A DNA stretch of 64,000 nt, taken from NCBI GenBank assembly GCA_050251615.1, contig JBFWMM010000002.1, forward strand, positions 97,101 to 161,100, in the 5' to 3' direction. Position numbers and translations under genes: made by a program. Within the stretch, counting starts at the first letter, position 1; every line of letters starts with the position of its first letter. Of the stretch, positions 24,679 to 32,634 are shown one piece after another. The notes below the pieces were generated by a model. It saw nothing but the letters and a program-made list of their open reading frames with translations, had not been told where the DNA came from and searched no databases. Source of the stretch: Sedimentisphaera sp050251615. GTDB taxonomy: Bacteria; Planctomycetota; Phycisphaerae; Sedimentisphaerales; Sedimentisphaeraceae.

Positions 24679-25584
24679 ATGAAAGACAAGATTAAAGTCG
24701 GGCTGTACGGAATAGGGCTCGATACATACTGGGCGCAGTTTGACGGGCTTCTCGATGAGCTCAAGGGATATCAGAGCCGGATAAACTCCAGGATAGGCGC
24801 GATGGGGGTGGAAGTTGTCGATGCAGGCCTTATTGACAATCCCCGAAAGGCCTCGGGAGCGGCAGAGCTGTTCAAAAAAGAACAAGTCGAGATGATATTC
24901 CTTTATATCTCCACTTACGCCCTCTCCTCAACGGTGTTGCCTGTCGTTCAAAAGACAAACGTTCCGGTGGTTGTGCTCAACCTTCAGCCGACATCCGCAA
25001 TCGACTATGAAAGCTTCAACGCCATTGGCGACCGCGGCGTGATGACGGGCAAATGGCTTGCAAACTGCCAGGCATGTTCGGTGCCCGAGATAGCTTGCGT
25101 GTTCAACAGGGCGAAGATCGATTACCATCTCGTTACCGGCTTTATGCAGCAGGATTCAGCCTGGCGGGAAATCAATGACTGGGTTGATGCGATAGGAGTG
25201 AAGGCGGCCATGTCCGAAAACAGGGTCGGCATTCTCGGCCATTACTACTGCGGTATGCTTGATGTTTACAGCGACCTGACTCAGCAGTCTGCGGTATTCG
25301 GCAATCATTTTGAGCTACTTGAAATGTGCCGGCTCAACGAGCTTAGAAAAGCGGTTACCGACCATCAGATTGATGCTAAGATTGAAGAGTTCCGCGAAAA
25401 ATTTGATGTTTCCGCCGAATGCGAGCAGGCGGAGCTGGTAAGAGCCGCTGAAACATCCTGCGCGCTTGATGCTCTTGTCGAGGAAAACGACCTTGGCGCT
25501 ATGGCATACTACTACGAGGGCGCCGCCGGCAATGAGTATGAGAATATCGTTACCAGCGTGATTGCCGGCAATACGCTTCTCACC
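24679..25584 (+). CDS. L-arabinose/L-fucose isomerase-family protein, 3' end lost in gap
   Basis: About 302 residues are visible before the Ns at 25585. The start MKDKIKVGLYGIGLDTYWAQ, LFKKEQVEMIFLYISTYALS, LQPTSAIDYESFNAIGDRG and RVGILGHYYCGMLDVYSDL are typical of the AraA-related isomerase family. Full members are near 470-500 residues, so a third of the protein and several metal ligands are missing. AGGAGTG lies before the ATG. Its place after rhaT suggests action on rhamnose or another sugar freed with it, but rhamnose is normally handled by RhaA, which is a different family. No kinase or aldolase is in view. Confidence 0.8.
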
Positions 25585-25684
25585 NNNNNNNNNNNNNNNN
25601 NNNNNNNNNNNNNNNNNNNNNNNNNNNNNNNNNNNNNNNNNNNNNNNNNNNNNNNNNNNNNNNNNNNNNNNNNNNNNNNNNNNN
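25585..25684. other. 100-N scaffold gap
   Basis: Exactly 100 Ns. The flanks are not duplicated, so real sequence is missing. It removes the 3' ends of two convergent genes (isomerase, plus; TIGR02757 protein, minus). A transcription terminator and any further gene here are unseen. Confidence 0.95.
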
Positions 25685-26397
25685 TTGATTCGGGCAAACA
25701 TCCCCGTTACCTCTACAGCGGTTTTCAGGGTAACCGTGTTTGAGTCGTATAGGCCGAGCAGTTTGCAGAGGCGAATCATATGCGTGTCCATCGGCACAAT
25801 CAGAGCGCTCTGCGGCACATCAGGCCAGAAGCCCGGGTCCACATCGTCCTTGCGCGATGCCCAGCGCATAAACATATTGAGCCGTTTGCATGGGCTCTTT
25901 GCTGCGGGGTCTGCCAGAAGATAGCCGAAGCTTTTCGATTTGCGGGGCGCTCTTTCTTTTATCCCTCGCACAAACCCCGTAAGCGCCGGCAATACAGTCT
26001 CGTCGCTATCATTGCGGCAGGCCGTGAAGAACGCGCCGAGCGAGCCGTATTCCTTGAGCAGTTCGGAGAATGCGCCGAAAAGAACCTCAAAGTCTTCGCC
26101 TGTGTTGAAGCGGTGTTTGAAGCCTTCGAGAGCCTTTTTCTCAGCGCCCGCGAAGCCTTCAACAAAATCACGCGGGCTTTTGCCCATCCTGCCGAGCAGG
26201 TTTGCAGCGCTTATTTTTATCTGCGCAACGCGCCCGTAAGCCAGGGAAGATGCGATAAAAGCGGCCAGCTCTCTGTCCCTGTCGCTCTCGTACTCATATA
26301 CAAACATAAGCGGGTCGCTCGTGATATATTCGCGTCTGTTGTATTTGTTGTAGAGTGCTTCAAGTACCTGTTTGAGCTTCGCGGCGTCAGTTGTCAT
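25685..26397 (-). CDS. TIGR02757 (DUF2400) family protein, 3' end lost in gap
   Basis: About 237 residues are visible. YITSDPLMFVYEYESDRDRE, AAFIASSLAYGRVAQIKISA, KSPCKRLNMFMRWASRKDDV and VPMDTHMIRLCKLLGL match TIGR02757, a helix-hairpin-helix relative of base-excision glycosylases of unknown function. The protein is normally about 250-260 residues, so only a short end is lost. The ATG overlaps the CDF transporter stop by 11 bases, so the two are coupled. No conserved lyase lysine can be named from here. Confidence 0.85.
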
Positions 26398-27280
26398 GTC
26401 TTTTTTCCGGCCTGTCCGGTTCGATATGCACGATTATATTTACAGGCACATTAAGCGATTCGGTAATGGCACTCTCGCAAAGTTCCGATATTTCGTGCGC
26501 CTTTTCAACGCTCATCTCCGGCGCGACAAGCATATGGAAATCCAGAAATACCTCCCGCCCGACATTTCTCGAACGTATCCTGTGTACCTGCCCGATTTCA
26601 GGGATGTTCTCCGCAATTTGTCGTACAGCGGAAAGAGTGTCTTTATTGACCGAGCTGTTGGAAAATTCTCTGAAAACGCTCCCGAGCAGCTTCAGCGCCG
26701 CGGCAAGAATCATCAGCCCCACAATCCCCGCGCCGAGGCTGTCAGCGTAAGGTATGCCGAAGCGGGTTGCGATAAGCGCAGCGAGTACCGCAATTGAGCT
26801 GAGTGAGTCGGAGCGGTGATGCCATGCGTTGGCCATAAGAGCGGAGCTGTGTGTTTTTCGGGCGCTTTTCGCCGTGGCCTGATAAAGCAGCTCCTTCGAC
26901 AAAATCGAAATGACGGTGATTGCGTAGAGCCAGCCTGCGCCCGCGATGGATTGCGGGTGTTCTGCGGCCAAAAAAGCTTTTCTGATAGAATACCCACCCA
27001 CGGCTACTAAAGCGGCGGAGATAAACAGCGTGCTTAATGTCTCGTGCCACCGGTGGCCGTAGGGATGTTCTTCATCGGGCGCCTTTTCGCTGAATTTAGT
27101 GCCAAGCAGTACGGCGACGTCGGTAGATAGGTCGCTGAGCGAGTGCAGGCCGTCTGTAAAAAGAGAAGCGCTGCGCCCGAAATGGCCGGCTATAATCTTC
27201 GCTCCTGCCAGCAACACATTCAAAAACGTGCCGAAGATGGTTATGCGATATATTTCTCTGATTGCATTTTTATCGTTCAT
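26387..27280 (-). CDS. Cation diffusion facilitator (CDF) family transporter
   Basis: The protein is 297 residues with six membrane helices and the CDF metal motifs: SLFTDGLHSLSDLSTD in TM2 (HxxxD) and NAWHHRSDSLSS in TM5 (HxxxD). A C-terminal cytoplasmic dimer domain follows (HRIRSRNVGREVFLDFHMLV, VNIIVHIEPD). CDF proteins export Zn, Co, Fe or Mn in exchange for protons; the TM2/TM5 HD-HD type usually handles Zn or Cd, and the phrase HPYGHRWHETLSTL also matches the family. It is transcribed with the TIGR02757 gene. Specificity is inferred only. Confidence 0.92.
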   Translation of the reverse strand: MNDKNAIREIYRITIFGTFLNVLLAGAKIIAGHFGRSASLFTDGLHSLSDLSTDVAVLLGTKFSEKAPDEEHPYGHRWHETLSTLFISAALVAVGGYSIRKAFLAAEHPQSIAGAGWLYAITVISILSKELLYQATAKSARKTHSSALMANAWHHRSDSLSSIAVLAALIATRFGIPYADSLGAGIVGLMILAAALKLLGSVFREFSNSSVNKDTLSAVRQIAENIPEIGQVHRIRSRNVGREVFLDFHMLVAPEMSVEKAHEISELCESAITESLNVPVNIIVHIEPDRPEKRHDN

Positions 27281-27377
27281 TTTTATGATTATATTATTTC
27301 CAAACGCCGGTCAAACATAATTTGTGTTTTTTTCAGAGCGGTCCGCTTCTGCCGGCACGGGCGCTCCGGAGATTAGC

Positions 27378-28049
27378 TTGAAAACAACCGTAATAACGAT
27401 AGACGGCCCCGCCGGAAGCGGCAAGAGCACGGTATCCAAACAGCTTGCTGCGCGGCTCGGGTTCTCGTTCCTCGATACCGGAGCAATGTACCGCGCCGTT
27501 GCATGGCTTTCGCTCAGCCGAGGCATTGACCCCGCCGATACAGGGCTCGTTGCAGAGGCTATGGATGAGGCGGAATTTGTGTTTGTCCCGCGGGGCGCAA
27601 GCACTCTCGTAAATTGCAATGGAGTGGATATAACCGAAGCGATACGCAGCCTTGAAGTTACTGCGAACGTACGCCATATCGCATCCAGCGCCGAGCTTCG
27701 CGGCAGGCTTGTCGAGATGCAGCGCTCCTTTGCGAAATCGGCGGGCGATATTGTAACTGAGGGCCGCGATCAGGGTTCTGTCGTATTTCCCGATGCCGCG
27801 GTGAAATTTTATCTTGATGCACCCGTGAGCACGAGAGCCGCAAGGCGTGCGCGGGAGCTTGAGGCAAAGGGCGAACAGGTGAACATAGCGGAGATTGAGG
27901 CTGCTATCGTTGCACGCGATGAAAGCGATATGAACCGCGAAACAGGCCCGCTGGTAGTTCCTGGGGGCGCTGTTGTTATCGATACGGGTGAATTGTCCAT
28001 TGAGCAGGTGGTTGACCTGCTTGAAGCGGAAACAAATAAGAGAATTTAA
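27378..28049 (+). CDS. cmk: Cytidylate kinase
   Basis: I start at TTG 27378 (223 residues) because CGGAG precedes it and the P-loop then sits at the usual place (VITIDGPAGSGKSTVSKQLA); an in-frame GTG at 27324 adds 18 non-conserved residues. LDTGAMYRAVAWLS, EGRDQGSVVFPDA and the C-terminal IDTGELSIEQVVDLL are Cmk signatures. In the usual motif GRDIGT the I is replaced by Q (GRDQGS). It phosphorylates CMP and dCMP. The 15-base spacing to plsC suggests an operon, as in many bacteria. Confidence 0.93.
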   Translation: MKTTVITIDGPAGSGKSTVSKQLAARLGFSFLDTGAMYRAVAWLSLSRGIDPADTGLVAEAMDEAEFVFVPRGASTLVNCNGVDITEAIRSLEVTANVRHIASSAELRGRLVEMQRSFAKSAGDIVTEGRDQGSVVFPDAAVKFYLDAPVSTRAARRARELEAKGEQVNIAEIEAAIVARDESDMNRETGPLVVPGGAVVIDTGELSIEQVVDLLEAETNKRI

Positions 28050-28064
28050 CGGAAAGAACTCAAA

Positions 28065-28712
28065 TTGGAACATCTATCAAAGTTCGGCTACCGTGTCGGG
28101 AAATTCCTGACAAGCGTTTTCATTACCATCTTTTACAGAACAAAGTTATACGGTAAGGAAAATATCCCCGAGAGCGGCGGTTTTCTGATGATATGCAACC
28201 ACCAGAGCTTCCTTGATCCGATGTTTTGCGCCAGGCCCATAAAACAATCTATCTTCTTTCTTGCCAAAGACACGCTTTTTAAAGGCCTTTTCGGTAAATT
28301 GCTGTACTGGGTAAATACCCGACCCGTCAAGCGCGGTGAGGGCGACCTCAAAGCCATGCGCGGTATGATTGAGATACTAAAAAATGGTAACGGCGTTTGT
28401 CTCTTTCCCGAGGGTACAAGAAGCGAAGACGGCCGTATCAGCGACATCAAGCCGGGCTTCATACTTCTCTGCCGCAGGGCGAAAGTGCCGGTGCTGCCGA
28501 TAGTGGTTGAGGGTGCTTACGACATCTGGCCGAAAGGGAGAAAGAGACCGCGGCTCAGCGGAAAAGTGGTAGTGCGTATAGGTAAGCTGATTCCCTGCGA
28601 GCATATCCTTTCGATGCCGCAGGATGATTTTGCCGCCGAGATAACCTCTATTCTCCGCACAATGCAGAACGAATCACGCCGTGAGCTTGGCTATGTGCCT
28701 TATGATTACTGA
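28065..28712 (+). CDS. plsC: 1-acyl-sn-glycerol-3-phosphate acyltransferase
   Basis: The protein is 215 residues from a TTG start with GGAAAGAAC upstream. The acyltransferase motifs are present: NHQSFLD (HxxxxD), FPEGTRS and VPVLPIVVEGAYD. It transfers an acyl chain to lysophosphatidic acid in phospholipid synthesis at the inner membrane. A hydrophobic N-terminal stretch (KFLTSVFITIFY) anchors it. The cmk-plsC pair is a common bacterial arrangement. Confidence 0.93.
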   Translation: MEHLSKFGYRVGKFLTSVFITIFYRTKLYGKENIPESGGFLMICNHQSFLDPMFCARPIKQSIFFLAKDTLFKGLFGKLLYWVNTRPVKRGEGDLKAMRGMIEILKNGNGVCLFPEGTRSEDGRISDIKPGFILLCRRAKVPVLPIVVEGAYDIWPKGRKRPRLSGKVVVRIGKLIPCEHILSMPQDDFAAEITSILRTMQNESRRELGYVPYDY

Positions 28713-28777
28713 GCCTTTCCCTTGCTAAATCTGCTCTCTTGCATTATAATGAAGCCCATTAACGTAATGGAGAAAAA

Positions 28778-29488
28778 ATGGCTCTTCTCAACATAAACAT
28801 AGATCACATTGCCACGATCAGGCAGGCAAGGCGCACCGACGAACCCGACCCTGTATGGGGCGCGGCGATTTGCGAGCTTGCCGGCGCTAACGGAATTACT
28901 GCACATTTGCGCGAGGATCGCAGGCATATCTGCGACAGGGATATGCGCCTGCTCAAGCAGACTGTGGCATCCATGCTCAATATGGAGATGAGTATTGCAG
29001 AGGATGTGGTGGAGGTGGCGCTGGAAATCGTGCCTGATCAGGTTACGCTTGTTCCTGAGAGACGCCAGGAGCTTACGACCGAAGGCGGCCTTGATTGCGT
29101 CGGGCTCTTTGATGAGATTGCCGCTGTTGTCGGGAAGATGGCGGAGAAGGACATTGTAACAAGCGCGTTTATCACGCCTGATCGAAATCAGATAAAGGCC
29201 TCTGCTGATATGGGCTTTGATGCTGTCGAGCTGCATACGGGCAGGTACGCCGAAGCTAAGAGCAAGGCGCAGGCTGATGCTTTAATCGCAGATATTGTTG
29301 AGGCGGTAGAGTATGCCGGGAGTCTCGGCCTGACGGTTCACGCCGGCCACGGCCTGACCTACCGGAACGTAAAGAAAATAGCTTGCATTGATGGAATCAG
29401 CGAGCTGAATATTGGGCACAGCATTATATCAAGAGCTGTTCTTGTCGGCCTGGACAGGGCCGTAAAAGATATGCTTGCTTTGCTGTAA
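28778..29488 (+). CDS. pdxJ: Pyridoxine 5'-phosphate synthase
   Basis: The 236-residue protein has the PdxJ signature start LNINIDHIATIRQARRTDEP, then ITAHLREDRRHICDRD, LVPERRQELTTEGGLD and HAGHGLTYRNV, covering the phosphate and substrate contacts of the TIM barrel. It condenses 3-amino-2-oxopropyl phosphate with deoxyxylulose phosphate in vitamin B6 synthesis. GGAGAAAA precedes the ATG. It is followed 31 bases later by dapA. PdxA is not in the window. Confidence 0.96.
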   Translation: MALLNINIDHIATIRQARRTDEPDPVWGAAICELAGANGITAHLREDRRHICDRDMRLLKQTVASMLNMEMSIAEDVVEVALEIVPDQVTLVPERRQELTTEGGLDCVGLFDEIAAVVGKMAEKDIVTSAFITPDRNQIKASADMGFDAVELHTGRYAEAKSKAQADALIADIVEAVEYAGSLGLTVHAGHGLTYRNVKKIACIDGISELNIGHSIISRAVLVGLDRAVKDMLALL

Positions 29489-29519
29489 AGCCCGCGACTT
29501 ACAAACGAAGGAGAACGAT

Positions 29520-30392
29520 ATGTTTAAAGGCGCAATGGTGGCCCTTGTAACGCCATTTAAGAACAATGAAGTTGATTATAAGGCGCTTGAGAAGCTTGTA
29601 GAGTTTCAGATTACGAGCGGTACCGACGGCATTGTGCCCGTCGGCACTACCGGCGAATCACCCACACTTACCTATAAGGAACACAAGAAAGTTATAGAGT
29701 GCGTCGTGAAAACGACGGCAGGGCGTGTCCCCGTGATTGCGGGTGCAGGCTCAAACAATACTGCCGAGGCTGTCGAGCTGGCGGAATTTGCGGAGAAAAT
29801 CGGGGCCGATGCAACGCTTCAGGTTTGCCCGTACTACAACAAGCCCACGCAGGATGGCCTCTACGAGCATTTCAAGGCGATTGCCGAGGGTGTGGATTTG
29901 CCCGTCGTTTTGTACAACATTCCCGGGCGTTGCGCGGGAGAGGGGCTCTATCCAGAGACTGTTGCCGAGCTTTACAAGCTCAAGAACATCGTGGCAATCA
30001 AGGAAGCTACCGGCTCGCTCGATATGGCAAGTATGGTCGGCTCTCTCTGTGATATAACAATTCTTTCCGGCGACGATTCCCTAACACTTCCGCTGGCCAG
30101 CGTAGGCGCTAAAGGCGTGATAAGCGTTGTGGGGAATGTTGTGCCGCAGGATGTGAAGAAGTTTGTGGAGCTTATTCTCGCCGGCGATTTTTCAACCGCA
30201 AGAGAATGGCACTTCAAGCTCTTTGAGCTGAGCAAGACTATGCTCAAGCTCGCCACCAACCCGATACCGGTAAAGGCGGCTATGGCTATGCTCGGTATGA
30301 TAGAAGACGAAATTCGACTTCCAATGACAAAGCTGCCCGCAGACGGGCAGGAGAAAATCAGAGCGGCTCTCACAGCGTATGGCCTGCTCTGA
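29520..30392 (+). CDS. dapA: 4-hydroxy-tetrahydrodipicolinate synthase
   Basis: The start at ATG 29520 is set by AAGGAG eight bases upstream, giving 290 residues; a longer reading from 29475 begins inside pdxJ. The protein has VPVGTTGESPTL, the tyrosine of the proton relay (CPYYNKPTQDG), the Schiff-base lysine in IVAIKEATG, and the C-terminal LRLPM-like region (DEIRLPMTKL). It condenses pyruvate with aspartate semialdehyde in lysine and diaminopimelate synthesis. A strong terminator follows at 30415. Confidence 0.96.
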   Translation: MFKGAMVALVTPFKNNEVDYKALEKLVEFQITSGTDGIVPVGTTGESPTLTYKEHKKVIECVVKTTAGRVPVIAGAGSNNTAEAVELAEFAEKIGADATLQVCPYYNKPTQDGLYEHFKAIAEGVDLPVVLYNIPGRCAGEGLYPETVAELYKLKNIVAIKEATGSLDMASMVGSLCDITILSGDDSLTLPLASVGAKGVISVVGNVVPQDVKKFVELILAGDFSTAREWHFKLFELSKTMLKLATNPIPVKAAMAMLGMIEDEIRLPMTKLPADGQEKIRAALTAYGLL

Positions 30393-30414
30393 ACATAATC
30401 GATAAAGACAAAGA

Positions 30415-30440
30415 ACCGCGCCCCGAAGCGCGGTTTTTTT
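30415..30440 (+). terminator. Rho-independent terminator after dapA
   Basis: ACCGCGC (30415-30421) pairs with GCGCGGT (30428-30434) around a CCCGAA loop, followed by a run of T to 30440. It closes the cmk-plsC-pdxJ-dapA group. Confidence 0.9.
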
Positions 30441-30651
30441 ATGCCACCTTTCCTCATTTACGGCGTGGTCCGCATGGTACTCGCAATATAAGCGAAACGC
30501 AAACTGCACTGCCGGATGAACTTTTTTGCAATATAATGAAAAATCCTGCTGTTTTTTCAAGGTTAGTGATATAATGATATTTGTGGTTGCCGCATAGTAT
30601 TTGTGGCATGCGGCATTGCTTCAGTGGTTTTATTATTGAAAGGCTGTAACT

Positions 30652-32628
30652 ATGAAGTACGCTGCGATTTTTCTGGTTTTCACGCTTTCTGTTTGTGCCG
30701 TAGCTGAGGAAATAGACTATGGCAATGATATGTCAACCGCCACCGCTATAGCGGCTGATTCAGGTTCAATTCAGGGTGTTCTCGCTTCCGATTCTGATCA
30801 GGACTGGTTTTTATTGCAACACTCCGGACTGACTCTGTTTCGCTTTAATCTCACCAACGCCGAATACAACTGGAAATACATCCGGATTTATCGTCAGGAT
30901 GAATTCGGGCTCAACTATGAACTTTTCAACACAGGCACATACGCCAACTACGTGAACGTCAGTATATTCAGCGAGGTTGCTGATGATCTTTACGTTTGCA
31001 TATACGGCGCGGCAGGGCCGTATTCTGTTGCAGTAACTGCCCTCGGCACCTATCCTGAAGACAACTGGAGCGATGATTGCGCCTCGCCATCTGCACTTGA
31101 AGTGGGGGGGAGTTATGTCGAAGGCACAATAACTCATTTTGACCCTATCGAGAGTTTGCCTGCGGATGTGGACTGGTTCGAGTTTCAGACCGACCTTCTG
31201 CATGCCTATCAGATTACACTTCTTGATGTCGATAACGATGAGCTTTATTTCTCGCTCTACAAGGACGACTGCGAATCTCCTCTTGCTTCGTATTTACGAA
31301 GTTTTAATTTTGTTTCGCGGGAGGGCGGCGCATACAAGCTCAGGATAAGCGGCAACGGCGGGCACATGGGCGAGTACTACAAGATTCGTGTTGAGGATGC
31401 GGCACTGTACACCGATGACTACTTCAATACAGCCGAGACCGCTCAGAATATTACTGCTGATGGTACCCGTTTCTACGGCAACATAGACTACACCGCCGAT
31501 ATGGGCTATGATGAGGACTGGTTCTTCTTTACTCCCGCCGGAAATACCATGTACCGTTTTACCGTGAACAATCCCGAATACAACTGGAAGTACATGAGCC
31601 TGTACAGCGAAGACTCTTTCGGGTATAGAAAAGACCTCACAACTCAAGGCTACTACTATCAGGCACGCGGGATGGAAATCTTTATCGAGGGCACAGACAA
31701 ACTTTTAATCATGTTTTCTGCGCAAGGTCAGACCGGTAATTACTGGTTTAGTGTTGTCCCTGTTGCTGAGTATCTGCCTGATTCATATTCCGATTCGTGC
31801 TTCGAGCCCACGCCAATCACTGTCGGAGAGACAGTCTTCGGTACGATAAACAGAGCTGATGCAGAAACTTCAACTCCTCTTGATCAGGACTGGTTCAGCT
31901 GGCTGACGCTCGCAAAGCATAAATACCAGATTATTATGGCGCAGTCAGACCTCTCCAACAGCTATTACGACCTGTACCGCGCGGACTGTACGCCAATTGG
32001 CTCCTGGCTTCACAGCACGACGTATGTAGCTCAGGATGACGTTGTTGGCAAATTATACGTTCACGGCGACAACTCAATGATTGGCGAGTTTTACAGCATT
32101 GGTGTCGTTGATTTGGGGCCTCAGGAAGATGACTATCCCGACCACTATTCGCAGGCGTATCAGATTGATTCGCTTGACGGCTCTTCTGTTTCCGGGCAAG
32201 TTGACTATGCCGCGGATTACGGATACGATGTTGACTGCTTCAAATTTGTAGCACCTTTGTACGGCCGATATACGCTCACCTTCGACAACAACGGCGCAAC
32301 GGGCTGGATGTATCTGGAAGTTAACGGAGAAACCGGCACGCCTGATATGCAACAAATTACGTTATTGTCAAATTATTACAATAACGCTCCCTCGGTAAGC
32401 TACTTGTACCTCGAAGCGGGAACATACTATCTGGCCGCGTATATAGGGAACAACTCGGAAACAGGGGCGTACGAGCTCAGCATCCTGTCTCCGGAGCCGA
32501 GATGCGGAGATCTTGCCCATCCCTTCCCCGCGGGCGATGTCAATGGCGACTGCGTTGTTGATCTTCTCGATTTGTCTGAAATAGCGGCAAACTGGCTGGT
32601 TGACGTTCGGCCTCCTGCGTCTGAATGA
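30652..32628 (+). CDS. Secreted protein with five PPC-like repeats and a dockerin-like end
   Basis: The 658-residue protein has a signal peptide (MKYAAIFLVFTLSVCAVAEE) and five beta-sandwich repeats of the bacterial pre-peptidase C-terminal type, about residues 24-133, 134-249, 252-374, 375-487 and 491-612. Each carries a D-x-D-W/C-F core: DSDQDWFLL, PADVDWFEF, GYDEDWFFF, PLDQDWFSW and GYDVDCFKF. Repeats 1 and 3 share AEYNWKYIRIY/PEYNWKYMSLY, and 2 and 4 share AYQITLLDVD/KYQIIMAQSD, so the array arose by duplicating a two-repeat block. The end GDVNGDCVVDLLDLSEIAANWL (residues 628-649) is one EF-hand-like dockerin motif. AAAGG precedes the ATG. No enzyme domain is seen. A surface-attachment or scaffold role is inferred. 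Confidence 0.8.
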   Translation: MKYAAIFLVFTLSVCAVAEEIDYGNDMSTATAIAADSGSIQGVLASDSDQDWFLLQHSGLTLFRFNLTNAEYNWKYIRIYRQDEFGLNYELFNTGTYANYVNVSIFSEVADDLYVCIYGAAGPYSVAVTALGTYPEDNWSDDCASPSALEVGGSYVEGTITHFDPIESLPADVDWFEFQTDLLHAYQITLLDVDNDELYFSLYKDDCESPLASYLRSFNFVSREGGAYKLRISGNGGHMGEYYKIRVEDAALYTDDYFNTAETAQNITADGTRFYGNIDYTADMGYDEDWFFFTPAGNTMYRFTVNNPEYNWKYMSLYSEDSFGYRKDLTTQGYYYQARGMEIFIEGTDKLLIMFSAQGQTGNYWFSVVPVAEYLPDSYSDSCFEPTPITVGETVFGTINRADAETSTPLDQDWFSWLTLAKHKYQIIMAQSDLSNSYYDLYRADCTPIGSWLHSTTYVAQDDVVGKLYVHGDNSMIGEFYSIGVVDLGPQEDDYPDHYSQAYQIDSLDGSSVSGQVDYAADYGYDVDCFKFVAPLYGRYTLTFDNNGATGWMYLEVNGETGTPDMQQITLLSNYYNNAPSVSYLYLEAGTYYLAAYIGNNSETGAYELSILSPEPRCGDLAHPFPAGDVNGDCVVDLLDLSEIAANWLVDVRPPASE

Positions 32629-32634
32629 CGAGTA

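Noticed and set aside
25315..26397. TIGR02757 ORF reading through the second gap into the isomerase antisense
   Set aside because: The part beyond the Ns is antisense to the isomerase and has no similarity to the family.
29480..29520. Riboswitch (lysine type) ahead of dapA
   Set aside because: Only 31 bases separate pdxJ and dapA, far too short for the lysine aptamer.
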